Shown here: piece after piece, positions 15,090 to 23,800 of the stretch
Layout: the number at the start of each line of letters is the position of its first letter
Numbering within the stretch: the first letter of the stretch is position 1
NCBI GenBank assembly: GCA_020831625.1
Contig: JAFIGD010000028.1
Coordinates: forward strand, 1 to 64,000
Direction: 5' to 3'
Source: Verrucomicrobiota bacterium
Lineage (GTDB): Bacteria > Verrucomicrobiota > Kiritimatiellia > SS1-B-03-39 > UBA6053
Length of the DNA: 64,000 bases
Notes under the pieces: generated by a model
What the model was told of the DNA's origin: nothing
The model's database searches: none
What the model saw: the letters and a program-made list of their open reading frames with translations, nothing else
Position numbers and translations under genes: made by a program

Positions 15090-17653
15090 CGGGAGGGGCG
15101 GCTCTGTTTTGGCGGTACTTCACTCTGCGGCACTGGCGCCGTTCGCCGGGGAGTCACGCGGTGCTGGTGGTGCTGTTGGGGGTCGGCGTGGCGGCATTCC
15201 TGGGCATTCGGCTGGCGAACCGCTCCGCGACCGCTGGATTTGAGGTGTTCACCGAAACGCTGGGGGCCGGGGCTCCGGTCACGGTGGAATCCGCGGCGGG
15301 CGCGATCCCGGTGGATCAATTGCGCGGGATCCGCGCTGCCTTCGGTGTGCGGTCGGTGGTCCTGCTGCCTTCGGTGCAGACATCGGTTCGGTTGGGCGAC
15401 GGATCGGTGGATTTGGTGGGGATTGATGTGGTGGCGGTGCGGAATCTGCCGGAGGCGGCGGGCGATGACGGGAGTCTGGTGCCCCGGACGGATGCGGAAT
15501 CGGCGGTGTTTCAGGATGCGCTGCGCGGAGAGCCGGTGTTGCTGATCAGTCCCACCGCCGCGCGCCGCTTTGGATTGTCGGTGGGCGATGCGCTGACGCT
15601 GGGTTCGGATTCGGGGGCGTTTGCCTGGCGGGTGGGGTTTATTTTGCCGGAGGCGTTGGACCGGGGGGCGGCCATTTTTCTGGGGGATCTCCGCACGGTT
15701 CAGGAGCGGACCGGCCGCGAGAAATCTGTGGACCGGGTGGATGTGTTTCCGATGCCGGGGGTGGACATGGGCGAATCGGTACGGACCGCGGTGCAGGCCG
15801 CCCTTCCGCCGGGACTTCTTCTGAGCACGCCGGGCGAGCGGCAGTCGGTTTCGCAAACCTTGTCGGCGGCGTTTCGGATGAATCTTTCGGCCTTGTCGCT
15901 GCTGGCGCTGCTGGTGAGTTTGTATCTGATTTTGCAGTCGCTGGACGCGGCGGTGGTGCGGCGGCGGGAGGAGATCGCGGTGCTGCGGTCGCTCGGGGTT
16001 CGGGCGGAACAGATCAAGGCCGCCTGGATGCTGGAGGCGCTGACCCTGGGGATCGCGGGCAGTGCGGTCGGAATTCTGATGGGGGTTCTGCTGGCGCGGG
16101 TGAGTGTGGGGGCGGTCACGGAGACGCTGGGCAATCTCTATGTGCAGGGGCTGAGCCGCGGCGCGCTATGGTCCGGACGTGAGGTGTTGACGGCCTTCGG
16201 GCTGGGGGTGGGCGCGAGTCTGCTGGCGGGCTGGCTTCCGGCCCGTGATGCGGCCATGACCCCGCCGGCGCAGTCGCTGGGTCGGGGCGGGAGATCCTTG
16301 CCGATTCAGTTGCTGGATCATCCCCTCTACGCGGTGTTGGCACTGGGCGTGGGCGCGGTTTTTCTTCGCTTCCCGCCGTTGGTGCTGGCGGGCGGGGTGC
16401 GGTTTCCGTTGTTCGGCTATTTGGGAGCGACCGCCTTCGCAGTGGGGATGTCGATTCTGGTGTGCCTGCTGCCGCCCCGGGTGGCGAAGGGGGTGCAGAA
16501 CCTGCGGCGCGAGGATGCGATGCTGCGCCTGGCGGCCTCCCAATTGCGGCGCTTGTCGGGACGGCATAAACTGGCGCTGGCGGGGCTGATGATCGCCACC
16601 GCGATGGCCGGCGGGATTTCCCTGCTGGTGCACAGCTTCCGGGGAACGGTTACGCAATGGCTGGACGGTCAGTTGGAGGCGGATTTGTTTATTTCGGCCA
16701 GGGGGTTTCAGCATCCGGGCAGTCCGGTGCGGATTCCGACAGAGAGCCGGGATCTGCTGCTGCGCCACGCCTCGGTGGCGGATGCGGAATATGCGCTGAT
16801 GCAACGGATTCGGTATCAGGATCAATCAGCAGTGCTGGTGGGGCTTTCTGCGCGGCGGGAGGGCTCGGAGCGGATATGGCTTCACCGGCCCGCAGACGGG
16901 CTGGCGGTGTTGCGGGAACGCGGAGAGCGGGTGCCGGTGTTGGTGAGTGAACCCTGGCTGCGGCGTTTCGGAACCGGGGTGGGGGATGTCGTGCGGATCG
17001 AGGCCGGGGGACGCACCCTTGAGGGCATCATCCGCGGGGTCTTCGCGGATTATGCCAATGAACACGGCTCGGTGGTGGCGGATGCGGGGGTTGTGGCGGC
17101 GTTTCTGGGAGAGGACCGCACCGCGACGCTGGGACTGTTTTTACGGAACGACGAGGATGTGCGGGCGGTGCGGGATGAACTCCAGACGGCATTCCCGGCC
17201 TTGAACGTTCGCGATCAGCGGGCGCTTCGGGAGGAGGTGTTCACGATTTTTCAACAGACCTTTTCGGTAACCGCCGCCCTGAAATTCATCGGGGTTGCGG
17301 TGGCGGTGGCGGGATTGCTGCTTTCGCAGATCAGTCTTTTTCTGGAGCGGCGCAGTGAATTGCGGGTCCTCAAAGAGCTGGGCTGCGGCCGGCGGGAACT
17401 TATGGCCGCCGGGGCGTGGGAAAGCGGCATTCTCGCTCTCACCGGCGGGACGTCGGGCTTGTTGACTTCGCTGGGCCTGGGATGGATTCTGATTTATGTG
17501 ATCAACAGGCAGGCCTTCGGTTGGACGCTTCGCTATGCGGTGCCTTTGGGGTCCTTTCTTGCTTTTCTGATCGCGATCGTTTTCGCCGGTGCGCTGGCGG
17601 GCGGCATCTCAGGACATAAAGCGGCAAGCCTGCCGGTGGAGAATGAAGAATGA
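15086..17653 (+). CDS. FtsX-family ABC transporter permease
   Basis: An 855-residue permease with an N-terminal membrane segment (about 24-44), a periplasmic MacB_PCD-like domain, an FtsX block near 268-380 ('LSLLALLVSLYLILQSLDAAVVRRREEIAVLRSLG'), a second periplasmic domain, and a second FtsX block near 730-845 ('QISLFLERRSELRVLKELGCGRRELM'). The duplicated FtsX architecture belongs to the LolCE/'AttF-AttG'-type permeases. It is coupled by ATGA overlaps to both the ATPase and the lipocalin-like gene, indicating one complex. The substrate is unknown; lipids or lipoproteins are likeliest for this family. Confidence 0.9.
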   Translation: MTGGAALFWRYFTLRHWRRSPGSHAVLVVLLGVGVAAFLGIRLANRSATAGFEVFTETLGAGAPVTVESAAGAIPVDQLRGIRAAFGVRSVVLLPSVQTSVRLGDGSVDLVGIDVVAVRNLPEAAGDDGSLVPRTDAESAVFQDALRGEPVLLISPTAARRFGLSVGDALTLGSDSGAFAWRVGFILPEALDRGAAIFLGDLRTVQERTGREKSVDRVDVFPMPGVDMGESVRTAVQAALPPGLLLSTPGERQSVSQTLSAAFRMNLSALSLLALLVSLYLILQSLDAAVVRRREEIAVLRSLGVRAEQIKAAWMLEALTLGIAGSAVGILMGVLLARVSVGAVTETLGNLYVQGLSRGALWSGREVLTAFGLGVGASLLAGWLPARDAAMTPPAQSLGRGGRSLPIQLLDHPLYAVLALGVGAVFLRFPPLVLAGGVRFPLFGYLGATAFAVGMSILVCLLPPRVAKGVQNLRREDAMLRLAASQLRRLSGRHKLALAGLMIATAMAGGISLLVHSFRGTVTQWLDGQLEADLFISARGFQHPGSPVRIPTESRDLLLRHASVADAEYALMQRIRYQDQSAVLVGLSARREGSERIWLHRPADGLAVLRERGERVPVLVSEPWLRRFGTGVGDVVRIEAGGRTLEGIIRGVFADYANEHGSVVADAGVVAAFLGEDRTATLGLFLRNDEDVRAVRDELQTAFPALNVRDQRALREEVFTIFQQTFSVTAALKFIGVAVAVAGLLLSQISLFLERRSELRVLKELGCGRRELMAAGAWESGILALTGGTSGLLTSLGLGWILIYVINRQAFGWTLRYAVPLGSFLAFLIAIVFAGALAGGISGHKAASLPVENEE

Positions 17654-18780
17654 AAATTACAGTGATCGTTTTGTTGCTGTTGTGTCCGTGGGCCCGGGCG
17701 GAAACGGTGCCGCCTTTCACCCCCGACGGATTTCGCGTGCCGCAGCCGGGGCAGGTGCTGGATTTCCCCCGCAATCACGGGAGTCATCCGGATTTTCGTC
17801 TGGAATGGTGGTATGTCACCGGGCACCTGACCGACGATCAGGGAGCGTCGCACGGCTTTCAATTGACGTTTTTCCGGAATGCGCTGCGGCCGTTTCCCGA
17901 GCAGCAGGACGACGGGGAGGCGTTCGGCCGGGATCAGTTGCACATGGCGCACAGCGCCTGGGTGGAGGTGGACGCGGACCGGTTTCATTCCGAGGAGCGT
18001 CTGGCGCGCGGCGGCTGGGACGCGGGGGCGTCGGTGACCGGCCTGAATCTGTTTCAGGGCAATTGGCGGCTGGCGGCGAGGACTGGCGACGCGAACCCGG
18101 TGATGGACGCGTTTTTCACAGTGGATACGGGGCCGAGGGCCCTGCTGACGCTGGAGCCGGAGAAGCCCTTTGTCCGGTTTGGCGAGAACGGGGTGGAGCG
18201 CAAAGGCAAAGATCCCACGGCGGCGAGTTTGTATATCACCTGGCCGCGGCTGAAGGTGACCGGGCTGATTGAGATTGAAGGTCAGCCGCGGCGGGTCCTG
18301 GGCACCGCCTGGATGGACCATGAGATCAGCAGCAGTCAGTTGGAGGCGGGCCAGGCGGGCTGGGACTGGGCCAGTATTCATTTGGACGACGGCCGGGAAA
18401 TCATGATGTATATTCTGCGGAGGGATGACGGCAGCAAAGACCCGTACAGCGTACTGTATTGGATCGACCGCGAAGGGGGGCTGACCCTGGTGCGTCCAGC
18501 GGATTTCCGGTGGCGGGCGGCGCGGACCTGGACCAGTCCGGCAAGCGGCGGCACCTATCCGATCGACTGGCTGCTGGCGGTGCGTGATCCCGAAAGCGGG
18601 GAGGCGGTGCGTCTGCGGGTCCGGCCACTTCGGGACGCGCAGGAGCACAGCGGGGCTCTCAGTGGTATTCCGTATTGGGAAGGCGCTTGTGTGGTGGAGC
18701 GCGATGGACGGGTTGTCGGACGGGCGTATGTGGAACTCACCGGATACGCAAAAGCGCTTGAGGCGGTCAGAGGAAGATAG
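17650..18780 (+). CDS. AttH/CrtC-like secreted lipocalin-fold protein
   Basis: A 376-residue protein with a signal peptide (MKITVIVLLLLCPWARA) and the AttH/CrtC family motifs 'DFPRNHGSHPDFRLEWWYVTGHL' and 'GTAWMDHEISSSQL'. The family consists of two lipocalin-like barrels. Relatives encoded with an FtsX permease and an ABC ATPase are called AttH and are thought to handle lipid-like ligands in the periplasm. The name carotenoid 1,2-hydratase applies to one branch only, and no carotenoid gene is nearby. It overlaps the permease gene by 4 nt. Confidence 0.85.
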   Translation: MKITVIVLLLLCPWARAETVPPFTPDGFRVPQPGQVLDFPRNHGSHPDFRLEWWYVTGHLTDDQGASHGFQLTFFRNALRPFPEQQDDGEAFGRDQLHMAHSAWVEVDADRFHSEERLARGGWDAGASVTGLNLFQGNWRLAARTGDANPVMDAFFTVDTGPRALLTLEPEKPFVRFGENGVERKGKDPTAASLYITWPRLKVTGLIEIEGQPRRVLGTAWMDHEISSSQLEAGQAGWDWASIHLDDGREIMMYILRRDDGSKDPYSVLYWIDREGGLTLVRPADFRWRAARTWTSPASGGTYPIDWLLAVRDPESGEAVRLRVRPLRDAQEHSGALSGIPYWEGACVVERDGRVVGRAYVELTGYAKALEAVRGR

Positions 18781-18928
18781 CGTGGCTGTGGGGCAGGGGG
18801 CCTGAAGGCAGGGACAGGTCTTGCACGGAGGCAAAGGGACACAGCCAAAGGGACACAGGGGAATGAATTGAAAATAGCGAAAAAAACTGAATGATTTTGC
18901 GAAAAATAACTTTTTTTGAACATTTTTC

Positions 18929-18974
18929 TTGCGGGATTGAAAAAGTCTGTGGTATTTTTAAATCGTTTTAATAA
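18929..18974 (+). promoter_or_regulatory. Promoter with LacI-like operator upstream of first PEP-CTERM gene
   Basis: TTGCGG (18929-18934) and TATTTT (18953-18958) are separated by 18 bp. They are followed directly by the imperfect palindrome TTTTAAATCGTTTTAATA centred on CG at 18964-18965 (7 of 9 outward positions pair). The same placement of operator after -10 recurs at 20.8 and 30.6 kb. The remaining bases of 18781-18928 show no gene. Confidence 0.55.
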
Positions 18975-19006
18975 CTCAAACCCCCTCGTGAGAGAAGGAG
19001 ATGCTG

Positions 19007-19678
19007 ATGAATAAGAACATGATGTGCGCAGCGGTGATGGTGACCAGCTTGGTTTTGGCTGGGAATGTTTTTGGGGCTTCAGGTTACTTCAATAATGCAT
19101 ATGTTGTCATTAATGATGGAACCGGTAACACCTTTCACCAAATCACACAACCAGCCAATGATCTCCTGAATGCCAATCAGGGATTTAACCTGACACCGGA
19201 CGGCGTGAATCCTTCATTCAGTGTGAATCTGGGAGAATTTGACTTGAGCACCGATTCGCTGATTCTGAATGGATTTGAAATTAATACATTTAACGCTGAC
19301 GGAGATAATATTACGAATGCAATTCTTTGGTATCGTGTTACCAAAGATGGAGATACGCCTGGCAGCTTTTCATCCATAGAGTTGACGAGCCCGAACTCAA
19401 TATCAGGAAATGACAAATTTTGGCAGATTACCAATGCTAATTCTAATCTTTTGAGTGGTTTGGACATCGGAGATTATTCGCTGGATGTATATTTCCGTCA
19501 CAATGCAACATTTACCGGCGGCGGCGGCGGAACCTTTGAAATGGGGAACTGGAGTCCGTCAAACAATCCCACCGCAACCTTCACTGTCATCCCCGAGCCC
19601 TCGTCCATCATTATGATGGGGTTGGCGGGACTGGCGGCGGGCGGACTGACGGTGCTGAAGCGCCGGAAACGCGCGTAA
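19007..19678 (+). CDS. PEP-CTERM sorting-domain protein
   Basis: A 223-residue secreted protein with a signal peptide (residues 1 to about 22, ending VFGAS) and a C-terminal PEP-CTERM tripartite signal: 'VIPEPSS', a hydrophobic helix 'IIMMGLAGLAAGGLTVL', and the basic tail KRRKRA. Exosortase would process it at the envelope. The mature part is a beta-rich domain of unknown function. I chose the ATG at 19007 because AAGGAG lies 6 nt upstream; the ATG at 19001 directly abuts it. It is preceded by a promoter/operator of the same type as the amylase genes and followed by a strong terminator, so it is transcribed alone. No exosortase gene is in the window. Confidence 0.88.
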   Translation: MNKNMMCAAVMVTSLVLAGNVFGASGYFNNAYVVINDGTGNTFHQITQPANDLLNANQGFNLTPDGVNPSFSVNLGEFDLSTDSLILNGFEINTFNADGDNITNAILWYRVTKDGDTPGSFSSIELTSPNSISGNDKFWQITNANSNLLSGLDIGDYSLDVYFRHNATFTGGGGGTFEMGNWSPSNNPTATFTVIPEPSSIIMMGLAGLAAGGLTVLKRRKRA

Positions 19679-19693
19679 GCGTTTAGTTGATTG

Positions 19694-19728
19694 CCCCGGC
19701 GGATGTTGTCCGCCGGGGTTTGTTTGCG
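19694..19728 (+). terminator. Rho-independent terminator
   Basis: CCCCGGCGGA (19694-19703) and TCCGCCGGGG (19709-19718) form a perfect 10-bp GC stem with a 5-nt loop, followed by TTTGTTTGCG. It lies 15 nt after the first PEP-CTERM stop codon. Confidence 0.92.
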
Positions 19729-19734
19729 TTTTGA

Positions 19735-19750
19735 ATCAGAACGTTTGAAT
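19735..19750 (+). promoter_or_regulatory. LacI-like operator upstream of second PEP-CTERM gene
   Basis: CAGAACGTTTGAAT shares the AACGTTTGAA core with the operators at 20834 and 30600 and lies directly before the GGAG ribosome binding site. The left half-site is degenerate, and no good promoter is visible between it and the terminator just upstream. Confidence 0.4.
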
Positions 19751-19760
19751 GGAGACAATC

Positions 19761-20537
19761 ATGAAAAAAACAGCACAATGGATTTTAGGATTCGCGATGA
19801 TTTCGGGGATGGTGTCGGGGCAGATTGCGTTTGACAGCGCGGGGAATTATGAAGCCTGGGGGGACGGAATGAATAATGGCGACGGGTTCCTGGCCTGGGC
19901 GATCAGTTCCGGTGGTGGAGATTCCGGTTTTGCGGGTGTGTTTCTTGGAGATTCCACGGACGGTGCCGGTGACATCAATTCCGATGGGCAGTCTTTTGGA
20001 TTGTTCGCCAACCAGGACCCGGGTGCATTTGTGAATGCGGACCGGGGATTTGAAACGGCACTGACGGTGGGGGATGTGTTCTCGTTTGATCTGGCATTGA
20101 ACTTTGACAACGGCAACAAGGGGTTCAATCTCTTCGCCGGGACTCAGGGTGAAGTGTTTAATTTCAATGTCGGCAGTGGAGGGGGCGTTTCAAGCAATAA
20201 TGCGACGCTGAACCACGGGGTCGAAGCGGGGTATGACTATGGCGGCAATGACGCGGTGCTCAACTTTTCCTTTGGTGTTCTTTCCGCCGAAGTTGTGAGT
20301 TATTCCATCAGCCGCAGTTCCGCGCAAGGGAATCAGGGGGTGTTGTTCTCAGGAACGGTTTCCAATTTATTCGACGCGGTCTCAGGATTCCGGTTCTACA
20401 ATTCCGCAACAGATAACGGTGACGCGCAGAACAACCTTTATTTTAACAACCTGCAGGTTGTTCCCGAGCCCGGGACGGCGTTGTTGCTGGTGGGCGGTCT
20501 GGGGATGCTGGCCTGGCTGCGGCGTCGGCGGGGGTGA
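19761..20537 (+). CDS. PEP-CTERM sorting-domain protein
   Basis: A 258-residue secreted protein. The signal peptide (to about residue 20, 'MISGMVSGQ') is followed by a glycine/asparagine/aspartate-rich beta domain ('GGDSGFAGVFLGDS', 'FDNGNKGFNLFAG'). A C-terminal sorting signal closes it: 'VVPEPGT', a hydrophobic helix and the tail RRRRG. The domain type recurs in PVC surface proteins but has no assigned function that I know. I chose the ATG at 19761 because GGAG lies 6 nt upstream. It sits between the first PEP-CTERM gene and the giant amylase gene, with a terminator on each side. Shared operator-like sequence suggests co-regulation with the starch enzymes. Confidence 0.88.
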   Translation: MKKTAQWILGFAMISGMVSGQIAFDSAGNYEAWGDGMNNGDGFLAWAISSGGGDSGFAGVFLGDSTDGAGDINSDGQSFGLFANQDPGAFVNADRGFETALTVGDVFSFDLALNFDNGNKGFNLFAGTQGEVFNFNVGSGGGVSSNNATLNHGVEAGYDYGGNDAVLNFSFGVLSAEVVSYSISRSSAQGNQGVLFSGTVSNLFDAVSGFRFYNSATDNGDAQNNLYFNNLQVVPEPGTALLLVGGLGMLAWLRRRRG

Positions 20538-20566
20538 AGGAGCGGGAGGTGCATGGGGGGATGGAT

Positions 20567-20705
20567 CGGACAAATCAGGACACCTCTGACACCTCTGACG
20601 CGTGCTTGGGCACGGTTGCCTCGGACAAATCAGGACACCTCTGACACCTCAGACGCGTGCTTGGGCACGGTTGCCTCGGACACATCAGGACACCTTAGAC
20701 GCTTC
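20567..20705. repeat. 55-bp tandem repeat, about 2.5 copies
   Basis: Units beginning CGGACAAATCAGGACACC start at 20567, 20622 and 20677, exactly 55 bp apart; the third is truncated and diverged. Each contains GCGTGCTTGGGCACGG. The repeat sits in the 330-bp gap between the second PEP-CTERM gene and the amylase gene; the rest of the gap holds a terminator and a promoter. An open frame passes through it, but nothing supports translation. Confidence 0.85.
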
Positions 20706-20761
20706 TGAACGGTTGGAGGGGATGAGGTTGTTAGGACGTTGTGCCAAGCATGGTGTTTACG

Positions 20762-20790
20762 GCCCGTCGGAAACCCCGGCGGGCTTTTGT
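20762..20790 (+). terminator. Rho-independent terminator
   Basis: GCCCGTCGG (20762-20770) pairs with CCGGCGGGC (20776-20784), with one G-T wobble, followed by TTTTGTTTGCG. It resembles the terminator at 19694 in sequence and in its T-rich tail, and it insulates the amylase promoter from upstream transcription. Confidence 0.8.
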
Positions 20791-20802
20791 TTGCGTTTTT
20801 AT

Positions 20803-20847
20803 TTAACATTTCCCGGTTTCTGCTGTAGGTTTATTCAAACGTTTGAA
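20803..20847 (+). promoter_or_regulatory. Promoter with perfect LacI-like operator upstream of GH13-GH57 gene
   Basis: TTAACA (20803-20808) and TAGGTT (20826-20831) are separated by 17 bp. They are followed at once by the perfect palindrome TTCAAACGTTTGAA (20834-20847). The central CG and A/T-rich flanks are typical of LacI-family operators. Its position over the expected start of transcription suggests repression. Confidence 0.7.
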
Positions 20848-20865
20848 AGTTTTGGAGGCAATACC

Positions 20866-23800
20866 ATGCGCAAATTACCATTGATGTGGACTTTTTTTAT
20901 TTTATGGACCCTGCTTGCAGGGTTGTTTGCGCGTGCGGAGGTGATTCTTCAGTATTTTCAAATGCCCTGGCGGTCGATGACGCAGAAGATGCCGGAGCTG
21001 GCGGAGGCGGGGTATACGGCGCTGTGGCTGCCGCCTCCGACGAAGGCGAGCGGCGGGCTGTCGGTGGGTTACGACTTGTGGGATCCGTTTGATCTGGGCA
21101 ACAAGGATCAGCGGGGCGGGGTGCGCACGTTCTACGGCACCAAAGAAGAATTGCTGGAGATGATGGAGACCGCGCACCGTTTCGGGATCCGGGTGTATTT
21201 TGACAATATTATGAACCACCGGGCCTTTGACGTGCCGGGGTTCAATGAGAGCACGCCGATCGATATTTATCCGGGGATGCGCCCGGAGGATTTTCATTTG
21301 CGGGTGACCGAGGACGGTTTTTACCGGAAATGGGACAACACCCGGAACTGGAACGACGAGTGGCAGGTGCTGCATCTGGGGCTGTCGGATTTGATTGATA
21401 TCGCCCACGAGGCGGGCATGGGCGGGTGGAACCACAATTTCGGGCCGACCGAAGGCTCACACCATCCGGGGATCTCTTTCGTGCGGCATCCCGAGAATCC
21501 CGACTATTACGATTATGCGCCGAACGGGGATTTTGTGGGTTTCGGCAATGTGACCCAGGAGATGCTGGACAACAACCCCGGGGCCTACACCGAGAACGTG
21601 AACGCGTATCTGATGCGGGCGGTGCGCTGGAAAATGGCGGTGACCCGCGCGGACGGTCTGCGGCTGGACGCGGTGAAGCATGTGCCGGCAATTTTTTTCG
21701 GGGCAATGCCGAATGAGGATCAGTTTGTGGGCTATACCGGCAATATTCAGTTGTCGTTCATGCGGACGCGGGGATTTGATCCCGGGTCGAACCCGCGTGA
21801 AAGCCTGTTTGACATCAACAAGCCCCGCAACAGCGCCATGATTTTTGGAGAGCATCTTGGCACCCCGCCCGCGTTTGAGCCTTACATTGACCGGGGCATG
21901 CGGTTGAAGGACGCGCCGCTGCGGGACAGTCTGAACGGATTTTTGGGACAACCCTGGGGAAACCTTTCCGGGATGGATCAGCCGGGCTTCAGCGGTCATC
22001 CGGCGTTTAATCAGCACACAGGGGTGAGCTTTCCGCACAGTCACGACAGCGATTTCGCGAGTGCCCGCGAGTTGCAGTACGCCTACATCATGACCCGGGA
22101 AGGGTTGCCGATCGTGTACACGGACGGGTATTTCAAGGCGGGCACGCTGCAGGACAGCGGCGGAGCCTTTCCGCGTCACGCAAACACGAATTTTCTGGGA
22201 CAGTTTAATGATCCGCGGCTGCCGAATCTGGCCTATATCCGCGAGCATTTCGCGCGGGGCGGTCAGCTGGCCCACTGGTCCGACAACGACGTGGTGGCGT
22301 ATTCGCGGATCGACAAGCGGGACAGCGGCTGGGGTCAGCGGAATATTGGTGACGGCGACGGGTTCACGATGCTGTTCATGATGAATGACAATTATGCCGA
22401 CGGACAGGCGCGCGCGATTGGCCCGCTTCCGATTGCGGCCACGTCCGGCGGGTCCGACACCTGGCTGGTGAATTATTCGACCTATGGCGGGCCGTTTGGT
22501 GTCTGGGCTTCGCAAATTGCAAATGGCGAGGTGATCATCCCACCGGGCGGCTATCTGATTTTCTCCTTCCGCACCCCGGAGGGCTCCAGTCTTTGGGGTG
22601 GGAATGAAATCCGCATTTACCAGGACGGGGAAGAGCCGGACACGGTGCGGGTGACGCGGCGGGACGGTCCCAACGGTGACGCGTCGTTCAATCCCTACGG
22701 ATTGCCCAACCGCGGGTTTCCCGACGGGGACACTCCGGAACCGTTCCGGTATCAGATGAGCGTGCCCCGGATCACCTCGGGCGAAAATCTCCGCTTTGTG
22801 GCCCGGGCCAACGGGCTGACGGAAAACGTGATGATGAAACTCAACGGAGGGATTGATCTGAATTCGCAGATGGACATGGGGGTGACCGATGTGATTGGAA
22901 ACCGCGACAATCCGCCCGGGGCGACGAACGACACCTTTCTGGGATGGGAGCAGGCGAGATTTGTGCACCGTCAGCACGCGGAGAAATTTGCGGCGGCGGA
23001 CAGCACCCGCAATCAGATCGGTTCCGCCGGGGCGGAAACCTATCACTGGAACGGCGGAACGGATTTCACCATCGTGCAGGGGCCTGATGGGGCGAATCCT
23101 GAACCATTTAATAATTTCGGCGGAACAAGGGCCTCGTTTATTTTTCATAATCCGGCCGGGGATGTGGGCGGAAACGATCCGGGGCATCCGGGAGAGGACG
23201 ACAAACAGTTTGAAGAAGGTGCGGAGGCGATCACCCTTTGGGCCAAAACCAACTCCGTGGGCGGCGGTTTCCGCATGGTTGTGTACTATACGATGGACGG
23301 AACGAACCCCGAAGGAGCGGGCGGCGAGGGATTGGGGTCCACCCGCGCGGTGGCGATGAGCTACAGCCATGACGAGAGCGGCGACGACTGGTGGGGCACA
23401 GCCACGCTGCCGCTGCCGGAATCCGGTGAACAGCTTCGCTACAAAATCGGGATTTTCCGGGATGAAGTCGGCGGCTTTCCGGTCTCTTCAAATTTTCCCA
23501 CTGACCCGGATACCATCAGTTTTTCGCAGTCGATGCTGACCGTGTTTGAGGTGGACGGATTCGACGCCACCACCATCGAATATTTCCCCCACAACGACTG
23601 GGCGACGGACACGGTGCGGACCGGTTTGCAGGAGGGCATGAATTTCATTCAGGCGCGGGCGTTCTTGAACCGTTCCAACGGCGCGGCGTTGTACAACACC
23701 TTCAAACAGACTTTTTATCTGGATTTGGAGCGGCCGACCGGTGAGGTGGTGTTTCCGGCGGAGAACGATACCCTTTCTGATCAGGAATACGGTGTGGTGG

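Noticed and set aside
17860-17880. TCAATTGACG sequence in the AttH-like gene resembling the cas palindrome
   Set aside because: It is only a partial match inside a coding region and lacks the GACGTC symmetry.
20602-20865. N-terminal extension of the giant amylase frame through the 55-bp repeats
   Set aside because: The frame passes through a terminator and promoter; the GGAGG site and signal peptide place the start at 20866.
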